Origin: Sandaracinaceae bacterium
Lineage (GTDB): Bacteria; Myxococcota_A; Polyangia; Polyangiales; Sandaracinaceae
Assembly: GCA_020633195.1 (NCBI GenBank)
Contig: JACKEC010000024.1
Location: 62,001 to 126,000, forward strand
Reading direction: 5' to 3'
Length of the DNA stretch: 64,000 bases
This document shows, piece by piece, positions 26,746 through 35,815 of the stretch (position 1 is its first letter; each line of letters opens with the position of its first letter). A program made the position numbers and the translations under genes. The notes under the pieces were generated by a model, which had not been told where the DNA came from, ran no database searches, and worked only from the letters and a program-made list of their open reading frames with translations.

Positions 26746-29196
26746 TCAGGCGGGAGGCGGGGCTTCCTTCTGACGGGCGTGCTTGGCGCCGCTCTTCTTG
26801 TCCTCTTCGAGCGTGATCGCCGGGAGGTCGAGCTTCTCCGGGGTCTCGAGCGCGAGCTCGAGGACCTCGGTCATGTGGCTGACGCCGATGAACTCGAGCT
26901 CTTCCTTGATCTCGGCCGGCACCTCCTCGAGGTCGGCCACGTTGCGCTCCGGGAGGATGACCCGCTTGATGCCCGCGCGGTGCGCCGCGAGGACCTTCTC
27001 CTTCACGCCGCCGACCGGGAGGACCCGGCCGCGCAGGGTGATCTCGCCGGTCATCGCGACGTCGTGCCGGACGCGGATGTTCGTGAGGAGCGAGACCAGC
27101 GCGGTCATCATCGTCACGCCCGCGCTCGGGCCGTCCTTGGGCATGCCGCCCGCGGGGATGTGGATGTGGATGTCGTGCTTCTCGAGGAAGTCCTCGGAGA
27201 TGGTGAGCGACGGCGCGCGGGTTCGGACCCAGCTCAGCGCCGCCTGCGCGGACTCCTTCATCACGTCGCCGAGCTGACCGGTGAGCTGCAGCTTGCCGGT
27301 GCCCTTCATCTGCGTCGCCTCGATGAAGAGGATCTCGCCGCCGACCGAGGTCCAGGCGAGGCCCGTCGCCACGCCGGTGTCCTCGGTCCGCTCGGCGACC
27401 TCGGAGGTGAAGCGCTCGGCGCCGAGGTACTCGATGATGCCCTCGGCGTCGGTGATCGGGTACGGACCCTCTTCACCCTGCGCGACCTTCACCGCCACGC
27501 CGCGGATCACGCCGGCGAGCTTGCGCTCGAGGTTCCGGACGCCGGCCTCGCGCGTGTAGCTGTCGATGATGACCTCGATGGCCTCGCGCGAGAACGTGAT
27601 CTGACCCTCCTTGATCCCGTGCTCGTCGAGCTGCTTCGGGATGAGGTGGTCGGTCGCGATCGCGAGCTTCTCGTTCCGCGTGTAGCCGGGGATCTCGATG
27701 ATCTCCATGCGGTCGCGGAGCGGCGGCGGGATGGTGTCCCCGACGTTCGCGGTGGCGAAGAACATCACCTTCGAGAGGTCGTACGGGATCTCGAGGTAGT
27801 GGTCCGCGAACGTGTCGTTCTGCTCCGGGTCGAGGACCTCGAGCAGCGCGGCCGCCGGGTCACCCCGGAAGTCGTGGCCGATCTTGTCGATCTCGTCGAG
27901 CATGAAGACGGGGTTGACCGTCCCGGCCTTCTTCATCGACTGGATGATCTGGCCGGGGAGGGCGCCGACGTAGGTGCGCCGGTGACCGCGGATCGCCGCC
28001 TCGTCGTGCACGCCGCCGAGGCTGATGCGGACGAACTTGCGGCCGAGCGCGCGCGCCACCGACCGACCGAGCGAGGTCTTGCCGACGCCGGGCGGGCCGA
28101 TGAGGCAGAGGATCGGCCCCTTCTTGTCCTTCTTCAGCTTGCGGACGGCGAGGAACTCGACGATGCGCTTCTTGACCTTGTCGAGGCCCGAGTGGTCCTC
28201 GTCGAGCACCTGACGGACCGTCGCGATGTCGAGGTTGTCGGTCGTGATCTGCGACCACGGGATGTCGAGGATCCAGTCGATGTAGGTCCGGACGACCGTG
28301 TACTCGGCCGAGCCGACCTGCATCGAGCGGAGCCGCTTGAGCTGCTTGCGCGCGACCTCCTCGGCCTCGCGGGGCAGGTTCGCCTTGCTGATGCGCTCGT
28401 CGAGCACGTCGAGATCGCCAGCGTCGCCGTCCTCTTCGCCCAGCTCCTCCTTGATGGCCTTGAGCTGCTGGCGCAGGACGTACTCGCGCTGGTTCTTGCC
28501 CATCTCCTCCTTGATCTGGGAGTTGATGCGCTCACGCATCTTCAAGATCTCGAGCTGCCGCGTGAGCAGCCGGAGGACCTTGCGGATGCGCTCCTTGACC
28601 TCGATGGTCTCGAGGAGCTGCGCCTTCTCGTCGACGGGCGCGTCGAGGTTGGCGGCGACCAGATCGGCGAGCTGCCCCGCCTCCTGGATCGAGTCGATGA
28701 GCGAGCCCGCCTCGCGCGGGAGCTCCGGCATGAGCTGGATGACCTGCTTGGCGATGTCCCGCAGGCTCATCGCGAGCGCCTCGGTCTCGACGTCCTCGTC
28801 GCGAGGCTCCTCGAGGCGCGAGGTGCGCGCCTTGAGGTAGGGCTTCTCCATGAGCATGCCCTCCATCCGGATCCGGACGAGGCCCTGCAGGATCAGGCTG
28901 TAGTTGCCCGAGCTGTGCTTGAGCGCCTTGAGCACCCGCGCCGCCACGCCCACCGGGTAGAGGTCGGCCTGGGTCGGGTCGTCGGTGCCCGGATCCCGCT
29001 GCGCGAAGATCGCGATGACGGGCTGGTCGAGCCCGTCGATGTCCTCGACGAGCGCGACGGACTTCTCACGACCCACGTCGAAGGGCGCGACCGCCCCCGG
29101 AAAGAGGACCGCGTTACGAATGGGAAGGACGGGGAGCTCGTCGCCGAAGCGCAGATCCTGCTCTCCCACCTCGGGCATCGTATCGTCATCGGACAT
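26746..29196 (-). CDS. lon: ATP-dependent Lon protease
   Basis: 816 residues, typical for LonA. The N-terminal substrate domain begins with ELPVLPIRNAVLFPG. The coiled region contains the standard QREYVLRQQLKAIKEELGE. The AAA+ module has Walker A GPPGVGKT (about 367-374), RISLGGVHDEAAIRGHRRTY and Walker B VFMLDEIDKIG (about 430-440). The protease domain carries the Ser-Lys dyad: Ser691 in PKDGPSAGVTM and Lys734 in GGVKEKVLAAHRAGIK. It degrades misfolded and regulatory proteins in the cytoplasm. ATG 29196 has AGAGGTG upstream. The C-terminal tail is Lys/Ala/Pro-rich. It follows the GT-C operon on the same strand after a 172-bp gap holding palindromes, so it probably has its own promoter. Confidence 0.98.
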   Translation of the reverse strand: MSDDDTMPEVGEQDLRFGDELPVLPIRNAVLFPGAVAPFDVGREKSVALVEDIDGLDQPVIAIFAQRDPGTDDPTQADLYPVGVAARVLKALKHSSGNYSLILQGLVRIRMEGMLMEKPYLKARTSRLEEPRDEDVETEALAMSLRDIAKQVIQLMPELPREAGSLIDSIQEAGQLADLVAANLDAPVDEKAQLLETIEVKERIRKVLRLLTRQLEILKMRERINSQIKEEMGKNQREYVLRQQLKAIKEELGEEDGDAGDLDVLDERISKANLPREAEEVARKQLKRLRSMQVGSAEYTVVRTYIDWILDIPWSQITTDNLDIATVRQVLDEDHSGLDKVKKRIVEFLAVRKLKKDKKGPILCLIGPPGVGKTSLGRSVARALGRKFVRISLGGVHDEAAIRGHRRTYVGALPGQIIQSMKKAGTVNPVFMLDEIDKIGHDFRGDPAAALLEVLDPEQNDTFADHYLEIPYDLSKVMFFATANVGDTIPPPLRDRMEIIEIPGYTRNEKLAIATDHLIPKQLDEHGIKEGQITFSREAIEVIIDSYTREAGVRNLERKLAGVIRGVAVKVAQGEEGPYPITDAEGIIEYLGAERFTSEVAERTEDTGVATGLAWTSVGGEILFIEATQMKGTGKLQLTGQLGDVMKESAQAALSWVRTRAPSLTISEDFLEKHDIHIHIPAGGMPKDGPSAGVTMMTALVSLLTNIRVRHDVAMTGEITLRGRVLPVGGVKEKVLAAHRAGIKRVILPERNVADLEEVPAEIKEELEFIGVSHMTEVLELALETPEKLDLPAITLEEDKKSGAKHARQKEAPPPA

Positions 29197-29249
29197 GGTT
29201 CACCTCTGACCTAAGGACCCGCTGCCTCGTCTACCATCGATCTGTCGCA

Positions 29250-29300
29250 TCGACGCGTCGAATCGAGCTTCGATTCGACCCACGCGACCGAAGGGTCGCA
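29250..29300. promoter_or_regulatory. Palindromes upstream of lon
   Basis: A 10-bp perfect inverted repeat, GTCGAATCGA (29257-29266) and TCGATTCGAC (29270-29279), is followed by GCGACC-GAAG-GGTCGC (29284-29299). They lie about 60-105 bp before the lon start in the gap after the upstream operon. They could be a terminator of that operon or operator sites for lon; they do not match the CIRCE element. Confidence 0.5.
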
Positions 29301-29368
29301 TCGAAATCGGGCCGTACAAGCGTAGGACGGCCGAACATAGTGACCTCGGCGCCCGGGGGCAACGGCCG

Positions 29369-30313
29369 TCACTGCCACTGGATCTCGGCCAGGGCCGCCC
29401 CGATCCGGTGATACGAGCGCACGCTGAACCGGATCCGGTCCACCTCGGCGAGCCCGACCTCGTGCTCGACCCACTCCGGGTGCTCCTCGAAGGTGGAGAA
29501 TTCGCCGTCGATCGTCTGCGCGACCTCGTCGTCGGAGAAGAGCTCCACGCGGTAGGCCCGGACCGCGCGATCGTTGTAGTGGCGGTTGTGGCCGTTCAGG
29601 AGGCGGAGCGTGTCGACCCGCACGGGGGGCTCGATGGTCACCACCACGTGGCCCAGCGTCCGATCCGGGAGCTGCCACTCGGTGGCCTCGTCGCCGTCGA
29701 TCGCCAAGGAGCCGTCGTAGACGTTGGTGAAGTCGGAGGCGACCGCGTTGACCCCCTCGGGGCGCCGGGTGAGGACGTAGGCCGCGACGCAGACGCCGAC
29801 CGCCACGAAGATCGTGAGGCCGATGCGCCAGTTCCGGGTCCACGCGAGCGTGCTCGGGGTCGAGGCGGCGGGGGAGAGGGCTCCGTCGAGCGCGGCGGCC
29901 GCCCCCAGGACCTGATGGAAGAGCTCGCCGTCGGCGGACTCCACGTCCTCGTCGAGCATGGGCAGCGCGCGCTCCGCGAGGCTCTTCTCGACGTCGAGGA
30001 GCGCGTCGATCCGCCGCTTCGAGAGGCCCCGATCGCCCAGGACCCCGCGATACGCGGCGGTCCCCGGCTCGGCCCCGCGCGCCGCGCCGGTGGCGTCGGT
30101 GAACGCGGGCAGCGCCTCCTTGGCCAGCCCGAGCGCGTCCACCGCGAGCCGCAGGCCCTCGGCGGTGTGCCCGTTGGACCACAAGCGCTCGGCGGCCTCG
30201 GCGCGGCCCTTGGCGACCCCGAGGGTCCTCGCCAGCGCCGTGCGCGCGTCCTCCGGCACCCGCTTGGCGGTGGCCTGCGCGTTCGAGAGCAGGAAGTACT
30301 CCTTGAGGCTCAC
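29369..30313 (-). CDS. Membrane protein with discoidin-like (F5/8 type C) extracytoplasmic domain
   Basis: 314 residues, GTG start overlapping the upstream stop (GTGA). The N-terminal ~155 residues are helical and cytoplasmic. One membrane helix (IGLTIFVAVGVCVAAYVLT, about 164-182) precedes a C-terminal beta-sandwich: YDGSLAIDGDEATEWQLPD, VVVTIEPPVRVDTLRLLNGHN, RAYRVELFSDDE and VDRIRFSVRSY match the NAD-glycohydrolase/discoidin type of carbohydrate-binding domain. It is the last gene of the GT-C operon and may sense or hold the glycan made by the two enzymes; this is inferred from the domain and position. Confidence 0.78.
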   Translation of the reverse strand: MSLKEYFLLSNAQATAKRVPEDARTALARTLGVAKGRAEAAERLWSNGHTAEGLRLAVDALGLAKEALPAFTDATGAARGAEPGTAAYRGVLGDRGLSKRRIDALLDVEKSLAERALPMLDEDVESADGELFHQVLGAAAALDGALSPAASTPSTLAWTRNWRIGLTIFVAVGVCVAAYVLTRRPEGVNAVASDFTNVYDGSLAIDGDEATEWQLPDRTLGHVVVTIEPPVRVDTLRLLNGHNRHYNDRAVRAYRVELFSDDEVAQTIDGEFSTFEEHPEWVEHEVGLAEVDRIRFSVRSYHRIGAALAEIQWQ

Positions 30314-32076
30314 GGGGCTCTCCTACCCAAGGCCCGACGCGATGTCGAGGCCCTGCGTCGACGGCGCCACCGCAGGGGGCTCGCGAAGAGGGCCAGGAGG
30401 ATCGCCACGAGGGCTCCGCCGAGGCTCGTCAGGACCGACCACGGGAGGTCCGCGGGGTGGAAGCTGGCGTCGATCCGGTGGTCGCCGGCGGGGACGTCCA
30501 CCGCGAGGCGAGCCCGGTCGTCGACGAGCTCGCCGACGGAGGCTCGCCAGTCCGGGTCGTAGTTCTGGTTGAAGACGACCCGCGCCGGCGCGGTGAGGTG
30601 GACGTCGGCGTACAGGGTGTGGTTCGTGCGGCCCCACGCGCGCACCTCGCCGGCGGTCGGCGGGTCGATCCGGGCTTGCGGCACGTCGCCTTGCCAGAGC
30701 GAGGCCGAGATCGTCCAGGGCACCGGGTCGTAGCAGGCCCGCGTGCCGACGTTGCGGACGGGGTAGTCCATGTAGTTCTCGAGGTAGCCGACGGGGCTCA
30801 CGAGGTGGAAGCGCGGCTCGGGCACCCCCTCGATGGGCGAGCCGTCCCAGCGCGCCGCGATGATCGTGGAGTTGCTCAAGACCTCGGCGGCGCAGCCGAC
30901 GAACACGAGCCACGCCATGCCCACGAGCGCGCCGCGGCTGAGCTGGCGCTTGGTGCGCTTGGTCAGGGCCGCGAGGATCCGCTCGACCGCCAGCCCCGCG
31001 AGGAGGCACAGGTAGAACGTCAGGAGCACGTGGAAGCGGCTCGGGACGTGGAAGTTCTTGTAGACCGGCAGCTCGTGGAGGAGCGGCCAGGGGTAGTACC
31101 AGGCGACGTTCCCCATCGCGCAGAGCGCGAAGACGAGGGCGCCGAAGATCAGGTGGCGCTGGCCGCGGCGCAGGGCGAAGAGGACGCCGATCAGCGACAG
31201 GCCGACGATGCCCCAGCCCACGTGCGCGGAGTACTCGGCCCACACCCAGCGGTGCCCCCACGTCCAGTCGTGCGGCGCGCGAGCCGTGATCGAGTGCAAG
31301 ACCTCTTCCCAGGTCTGCTTGTCCTCCATCGTCGTCTCGCGGGGGAACCGGCTCATCGTGAGGTAGACCGGCCAGAGCCGGACCGCGCCCATCGCGCCGG
31401 TGAGGAGCCCCGTGATCAGGCCCGTGCGGATCACCGCCCACTTCGGCCGCGGCGGCATGAGCTGCGCGACGAAGTCGAACGCGATCACGAGGAAGATGAG
31501 CGGGAACGGGTAGGTCCCGCCCTCGAGCAGGGTCAGCGCCATGAGGCCGCCGACGCCGCCCGCGTACCGGAGGTCGGTGTTCGTGCGCCGCCAGCAGTAG
31601 AAGATCCACGGCAGGTACTGGAACGCGAGGAACGTCCCGTGGCCGCCCGCGGCGCGCCACGCGAAGAAGCCGCTGAAGCTCCACGTCAGCGCGGCGAGCG
31701 CCGCCGACACCTCGCGCAGCGCGAAGTAGCGGCGCGCGAGGTGGTACATCCCCGCGAAGCCGATCGCCCCGTGCAGGAGGATGAAGAGCTTGTGCCCGGC
31801 GACGGTGCCGAAGGGCAGGCCCGTGATCCACCAGGTCGGCGCCGCGTGCTGCGACTGCGGCTGCCCCCACATCGACACGCCGCCGCAGTGGTTCGGGTCC
31901 CACAGCGGGAACTCGTGCCAGCGGGTGATGGCGACGCGGCCGACCTCCCACCAGTGGTGGAACTGTCCCCAGTCGCCCCAGCCGGCCTTCTCCCAGTCCC
32001 AGAGCGCCTGGGCGAAGACGATCGTGCCGAACGCCACGCCCCACAGCCAGGGCTCGATGCTCCGGAGGCGTCGCAC
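30310..32076 (-). CDS. YfhO-like GT-C membrane glycosyltransferase
   Basis: 588 residues, GTG start 3 nt after the stop of the upstream GT-C gene. About 12 hydrophobic segments are visible. The first large loop shows EFPLWDPNHCGGVSMWGQPQ and QHAAP, the YfhO-type motif (G/E-F-PLWxPxxxGGxP...) with acidic residues that act in catalysis in GT-C enzymes. The C-terminal soluble part (RVVFNQNYDPDWRASVGELV, then VPAGDHRIDASFHP) is the periplasmic beta domain found at the end of YfhO proteins. It likely transfers a sugar from a polyprenyl-phosphate donor to a lipid or polymer acceptor in the membrane. Confidence 0.82.
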   Translation of the reverse strand: MRRLRSIEPWLWGVAFGTIVFAQALWDWEKAGWGDWGQFHHWWEVGRVAITRWHEFPLWDPNHCGGVSMWGQPQSQHAAPTWWITGLPFGTVAGHKLFILLHGAIGFAGMYHLARRYFALREVSAALAALTWSFSGFFAWRAAGGHGTFLAFQYLPWIFYCWRRTNTDLRYAGGVGGLMALTLLEGGTYPFPLIFLVIAFDFVAQLMPPRPKWAVIRTGLITGLLTGAMGAVRLWPVYLTMSRFPRETTMEDKQTWEEVLHSITARAPHDWTWGHRWVWAEYSAHVGWGIVGLSLIGVLFALRRGQRHLIFGALVFALCAMGNVAWYYPWPLLHELPVYKNFHVPSRFHVLLTFYLCLLAGLAVERILAALTKRTKRQLSRGALVGMAWLVFVGCAAEVLSNSTIIAARWDGSPIEGVPEPRFHLVSPVGYLENYMDYPVRNVGTRACYDPVPWTISASLWQGDVPQARIDPPTAGEVRAWGRTNHTLYADVHLTAPARVVFNQNYDPDWRASVGELVDDRARLAVDVPAGDHRIDASFHPADLPWSVLTSLGGALVAILLALFASPLRWRRRRRASTSRRALGRRAP

Positions 32077-32079
32077 GTC

Positions 32080-34167
32080 CTACCTGGTGAAGTACTCGTC
32101 GGCGTCCATCGAGTGGTGCGACTCGTACAGAGTGTCGTAGCTGACGACGAAGTAGCCGCTCAGGACGACGACGGTCGCGAGCCCGAGCGCGGTGGCGAGG
32201 CGCGCGGCCCCGCGGGCCCAGCGGCTCTCGCGCCAGACCTGCGCCGCGGCGTAGGGGGCGAGCGCGCCGAGGACGAAGAGGGTCACGACGGTGCGCAGGT
32301 GCGCCCAGGAGGACGGCTGCTTCGCGTAGTCCACGTCGAGCGTGAAGTTGAGCGTGTACATCACGAGGAGGACGACGAAGAGGGTGCCGGACAACAGATC
32401 GGGGCGCTCCCAGAGGCGGGCCAGGTACAGCCCCGCGCCCACGCAGAGGAGCGGGTAGAACGGCACGATGTACCACCCGAACGTCCAGTTGCCCGTCCCG
32501 ATCGCGATGGCGCACATGTACGCGATGAGCGGGACGGTCAGCGGCGCGACCTCCCGGACGCCGCGGCGCATCACCGCGCCGACGAACCCCAGCCACAGGA
32601 ACAGGATCCAGCCGCGGCCGAGGAAGTTGTGGTTGATCATCGTGGAGTCGAACCACCGCGGGAACAGGTTCCAGTGCATGGGCCGACCGCCCTGCCGCTG
32701 GAGCGAGTAGACGAACGCCTCCCAGTCGATGATCGCGCCGAAGATCGGCAAGAGCGCGGCGACCCCGAGGCCCACCCCGAGCGCCAGGCCGGCCCGCTTG
32801 AGCTGGCCGCGCTCCGCCGCGACGAGCATCACCAGCGCGGGGATGTAGACGACGGCGGGGACCTTGGTGAGGGGCGCCGCGCCCGCGCAGACCGCCGCGA
32901 GCACGAGATCGCGCGTGCGGTGGCCGTCCATGCGCCAGCGTTGGAAGAAGAACACGAGCCCCGCGACGAGCACGGTGAGCAAGGCCTCTTCCTTGATCAC
33001 CCGGGTCTGCAGGACGATGGAGGGGATCACCGCGTACAGCAGCCCGGCGAGCTGGGGCGCGGGGCCCGCCGGCTCGATGCGCCGCGTGATCGCCATGATC
33101 AGGAGCGTGCAGAGCCCCGCCAGGAGGATCGGCACCCAGCGCGTGTGGGAGAGCTTCGCGTCGAGCCAGTGGTCGGCGCCGCCGAGGTGCGCCGCGATCC
33201 CGACGAGCACGTGCAACAGCGGCGGGTGCTCGAAGTAGGGCGAGATGACGCTGCGGTTCTCGCCGTAGAAGCGGACCTGCTCGACGTCGACGAGCCCGTG
33301 GTAGTCGTGGGCCCAGAGCGACCAGCCGCGGGTGGTCCCGTCCTCGAGCAGCGACCAGCCGTTCCAGGTCGCGAACAGCTCGTCCGCGTTCTCGCGGAAC
33401 TCGGGCATGACGTCCGCGTCGAAGGCCCGGTAGCCGACCGAGAGCGCGATCACCGCGGCGGCCGCGAGGGCGCCCCAGCGGCGGACGCGCGCCTCGTAGC
33501 TCGCCTCCTCGACGGTCCAGAAGACGAACGCGAGGAGGAGGAGCAGGATCGGCAGGCCGATCGCGTAGAGCTCGATCCGCGCCGCGGGCCAGGCCGACTC
33601 GGCGGGCGTCAGGGCGCCCGCGGGGACCGGCTCCGCGGGGAACGCCGCGCGACCCCAGCGGAGCACGAAGCTCGCCGAGTCCGAGTGCCTGTCGCGCCCG
33701 CTGTCCCCCTGCATCGCGGGCTGCGCCTTCCAGCCCACCCAGAGGTCGTGGTGGCCCGGCGAGAGCGCGTCGTCGGGGGCGAGGCGACGCCCGTCGACGA
33801 AGATCTCGGCCTCGCGCACGGCGTCCGCGGCGAGATACCGCGGAGCGTCCGCGGGCACCTCGAGGCCGGCGCGCAGCGAGACGTCGATGGTCGGCAGGTT
33901 CGGAGGGATGGCGAGCCGCTCGTGCGGCCACCCCTCGATCACGCGCGCGAGCGGCCGGTGCACGTTCGGGAACTGAACCCGGTGCTCGGTCGTGGTGGTC
34001 AGCCTCTCGCGCCGACCGTCGACCATCGCGTACCAGGTCGCGCTGTAGCCGTGCGCCAGGTAGCCGTCGGCCATGGCGAAGGCCGTCAGGCCGAGCACGC
34101 CCGCGGCGACGGCGGCCCCGATCGCGCGTCGCCGTCGGCGCGTGCGATCTTTGGCGCGCTCGTCCAT
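32080..34167 (-). CDS. PMT/ArnT-type GT-C glycosyltransferase
   Basis: 695 residues. One N-terminal membrane helix and a ~150-residue extracytoplasmic beta-rich segment precede about 11 further membrane helices. The first loop after the second helix has the acidic motif FRENADELFATWNGWSLLEDG and further on PYFEHPPLLHVLV, as in the lipid-sugar-using PMT/ArnT/GT83 group, where the Asp/Glu pair is catalytic. VIPSIVLQTRVIKEEALLT is another family-like segment. The inserted N-terminal domain is unusual. It heads the three-gene minus-strand operon with the YfhO-like and discoidin-like genes. Confidence 0.82.
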   Translation of the reverse strand: MDERAKDRTRRRRRAIGAAVAAGVLGLTAFAMADGYLAHGYSATWYAMVDGRRERLTTTTEHRVQFPNVHRPLARVIEGWPHERLAIPPNLPTIDVSLRAGLEVPADAPRYLAADAVREAEIFVDGRRLAPDDALSPGHHDLWVGWKAQPAMQGDSGRDRHSDSASFVLRWGRAAFPAEPVPAGALTPAESAWPAARIELYAIGLPILLLLLAFVFWTVEEASYEARVRRWGALAAAAVIALSVGYRAFDADVMPEFRENADELFATWNGWSLLEDGTTRGWSLWAHDYHGLVDVEQVRFYGENRSVISPYFEHPPLLHVLVGIAAHLGGADHWLDAKLSHTRWVPILLAGLCTLLIMAITRRIEPAGPAPQLAGLLYAVIPSIVLQTRVIKEEALLTVLVAGLVFFFQRWRMDGHRTRDLVLAAVCAGAAPLTKVPAVVYIPALVMLVAAERGQLKRAGLALGVGLGVAALLPIFGAIIDWEAFVYSLQRQGGRPMHWNLFPRWFDSTMINHNFLGRGWILFLWLGFVGAVMRRGVREVAPLTVPLIAYMCAIAIGTGNWTFGWYIVPFYPLLCVGAGLYLARLWERPDLLSGTLFVVLLVMYTLNFTLDVDYAKQPSSWAHLRTVVTLFVLGALAPYAAAQVWRESRWARGAARLATALGLATVVVLSGYFVVSYDTLYESHHSMDADEYFTR

Positions 34168-34237
34168 TCGCGGGGCGCGAGAATGGGCCAGGCGCGCGAT
34201 CGGAGCAAGGGGCAGGGCGGGGGTCGCCCGCCCGCTC

Positions 34238-35059
34238 CTACGCGAGGGCGCGATCGCGCCAGGCGCGGGTGGCGTCGAGGCCGAAGCGCTCGAGGCCGGG
34301 CGCGACGGCGCTCTCCATCGTGTCGAGGAACACGTCGCGCGCCAGGTCGCTCGGGACGAGGCCGAGCGCGTCGTCGTCCGCGCCGGCGCGGGCCCGGGGC
34401 TCGCGCACGAACTCGCGCTCGCAGACCGCGAAGACGTAGCGGAGGTACCTCGAGACCGAGGCGCGCACGTCCGGGCGCGAGGCGAGCCAGTCGCCGCAGC
34501 CCTCGAGGTAGTAGAAGCCGAAGCGGCCGTGCAGCACCTCGTCGGTGAGCAGCTCGCGCGTGACCGCGCGCAGGTAGGGGTCCTCCATCCGGTCGAGCGA
34601 CGCGACGAAGAACGCGATGCTGTACATCTCGGAGAGGCACGTGGTCAGGACGTTCCGGAGCGCTCGCTCCTCGGGGCCGCAGCTGGGGTGCACCGCGATC
34701 GGCCGGACCGTCGTCTCGCGTCGGGCCCGGCTCGAGCCGCCGAGCGCGACGACGACCTGGCCGCAGATCTCGGCGTGGCGCAGCTCGTCCGCCGCCATCT
34801 TCAGCGCCACCGCGCTCGCGTCGATCGAGGCGTTCGCCTCGACCACCTGGGCGACGAGCGCCGAGAAGACGGTGGTCGACGTGTACTCGTCGACCATCCG
34901 CTTCTTCCAGCGCGCGCGCGCCTCCGCGACCGACGCCGGATCGTAGGACGCGCGGTCGAACGCGCCGTGGTCGAGCGGCGTGTGCGGGGTGCCCGCGAAC
35001 GCGCGGTACACCTCGCGGATCGGCGTGCGCCCCGGCTCGGGGACGAGGGTCGCGATCAC
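34238..35059 (-). CDS. Ferritin-like diiron protein
   Basis: 273 residues. Start GTG 35059 overlaps the stop of the upstream lipoprotein gene (GTGA). The four-helix core carries a complete ligand set: Glu in MVDEYTSTT, ExxH in ADELRHAEICG, Glu in LSEMYSIAFF and ExxH in TDEVLHGRFGFYY. This is the ferritin-like/diiron oxidase arrangement. There is no signal peptide, so the product is cytoplasmic unless carried by the lipoprotein partner. The downstream ~80 residues are helical and acidic. Function is unknown; related myxobacterial proteins are only annotated as ferritin-like. Confidence 0.85.
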   Translation of the reverse strand: MIATLVPEPGRTPIREVYRAFAGTPHTPLDHGAFDRASYDPASVAEARARWKKRMVDEYTSTTVFSALVAQVVEANASIDASAVALKMAADELRHAEICGQVVVALGGSSRARRETTVRPIAVHPSCGPEERALRNVLTTCLSEMYSIAFFVASLDRMEDPYLRAVTRELLTDEVLHGRFGFYYLEGCGDWLASRPDVRASVSRYLRYVFAVCEREFVREPRARAGADDDALGLVPSDLARDVFLDTMESAVAPGLERFGLDATRAWRDRALA

Positions 35060-35307
35060 GCGAACGACTCGGGGAGCTCGGGCGGCACGATGGGCCCGGA
35101 CGAGAAGGGGAGATCGGCGTCGACGTCGGTGGCGACGCCGGCGTCGTCGAGCACGTCCTCGGGGGTCGCCGCGTCCGACTCCGCGACGAGGGGCGGCTCG
35201 GAGCCGAGCGGCTCGGACGGCGGGGCGGGGTCGACGGCGGTGCACCCGGGGACGACGGCGGCGAGGGCGAGGGCGCGAGCGAAACGAAGGTAGTGAGGCT
35301 GCTTCAT
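35056..35307 (-). CDS. Short lipoprotein paired with a ferritin-like gene
   Basis: 83 residues. ATG 35307 has GAGGAG six bases upstream. The signal MKQPHYLRFARALALAAVVPGC ends in a lipobox, and the mature part is only ~60 residues of Pro/Ser/Asp/Val spacer with no folded domain. The last 4 bp overlap the ferritin-like gene. In the locus at 16-17 kb an equivalent lipoprotein spacer and ferritin domain are one polypeptide. Confidence 0.75.
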   Translation of the reverse strand: MKQPHYLRFARALALAAVVPGCTAVDPAPPSEPLGSEPPLVAESDAATPEDVLDDAGVATDVDADLPFSSGPIVPPELPESFA

Positions 35308-35371
35308 GGGGTTCTCCTCGTGACCGTCCATCGGCCACGAGTCGCAGCATGGGGGCCCGCTCGAGCCTCGG

Positions 35372-35395
35372 CCCCTTAAGCCCCGCCTTAACGGG
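35372..35395 (-). terminator. Hairpin at the end of the FHA-PAAR operon
   Basis: CCCCTTAAG and CTTAACGGG around a GCGGGG loop form a ~9-bp stem with one mismatch, about 7 bp beyond the stop of the DUF4150 gene on the minus strand. There is no clear U-tract. It separates the eight-gene operon from the lipoprotein-ferritin pair. Confidence 0.5.
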
Positions 35396-35401
35396 TGAGC
35401 T

Positions 35402-35815
35402 TCAGGACAGGACGATCACGAGGGTCTGGCTCGGCGCGACCTGCACGCCCACGGGCACGTTCGGGGAGACGCCGTTCGAGCCGACCATGTCGAGGCATCG
35501 GACGATGGGGCTCCCCTCGACCGCGACCTTGACCGACGACTGGGTGCGCCCGCACGGGCCCCCGAAGGTGCCGCTCGCGACGCCCCCGCCGACGCCGGCC
35601 TCGTCGCCCTGGGTGCGCATGACCTTGGTCTTGATCGTCAGCACCGTCTTGCTCTGGATCTTCACCCGCACCGAGCAGGTCGGCGCGAGGGCACCCGCGC
35701 ACTGCCCGAGGCTCGGGTAGGGGACGGGCACGGGGTTCGGCGCCGGCGGGGCCGGCGTGAGGCACACGTTGGGGAAGCCCTGCGTGAGGCCGCCGGCGCT
35801 GGTGGACGCGAACAT
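35402..35815 (-). CDS. DUF4150 PAAR-like tip protein
   Basis: 137 residues. The start MFASTSAGGLTQGFPNVCLTP and PVPVPYPSLGQC are the hallmark of DUF4150/Tox-PAAR-like domains, and the rest (VMRTQGDEAGVGGGVASGTFGG, VEGSPIVRCLDMVG) completes the family pattern. PAAR-like proteins cap the spike of type VI secretion systems and often carry a toxin. Here the protein ends with the PAAR-like domain and has no toxin extension, so it would be a bare tip. It is the last gene of the operon; its ATG shares one base with the DUF3540 stop. Confidence 0.9.
   Translation of the reverse strand: MFASTSAGGLTQGFPNVCLTPAPPAPNPVPVPYPSLGQCAGALAPTCSVRVKIQSKTVLTIKTKVMRTQGDEAGVGGGVASGTFGGPCGRTQSSVKVAVEGSPIVRCLDMVGSNGVSPNVPVGVQVAPSQTLVIVLS

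Noticed and set aside
28000..28200. Extra start or small gene antisense to lon
   Set aside because: The frame falls entirely within lon AAA+ motifs and shows no ribosome site or domain.
30457..34548. Open frame of 1363 codons antisense to the GT-C operon
   Set aside because: Composition is dominated by Arg, Val, Gly and Asp with no domain pattern; it is a typical antisense shadow in very GC-rich DNA, while the minus strand holds clear membrane enzymes.
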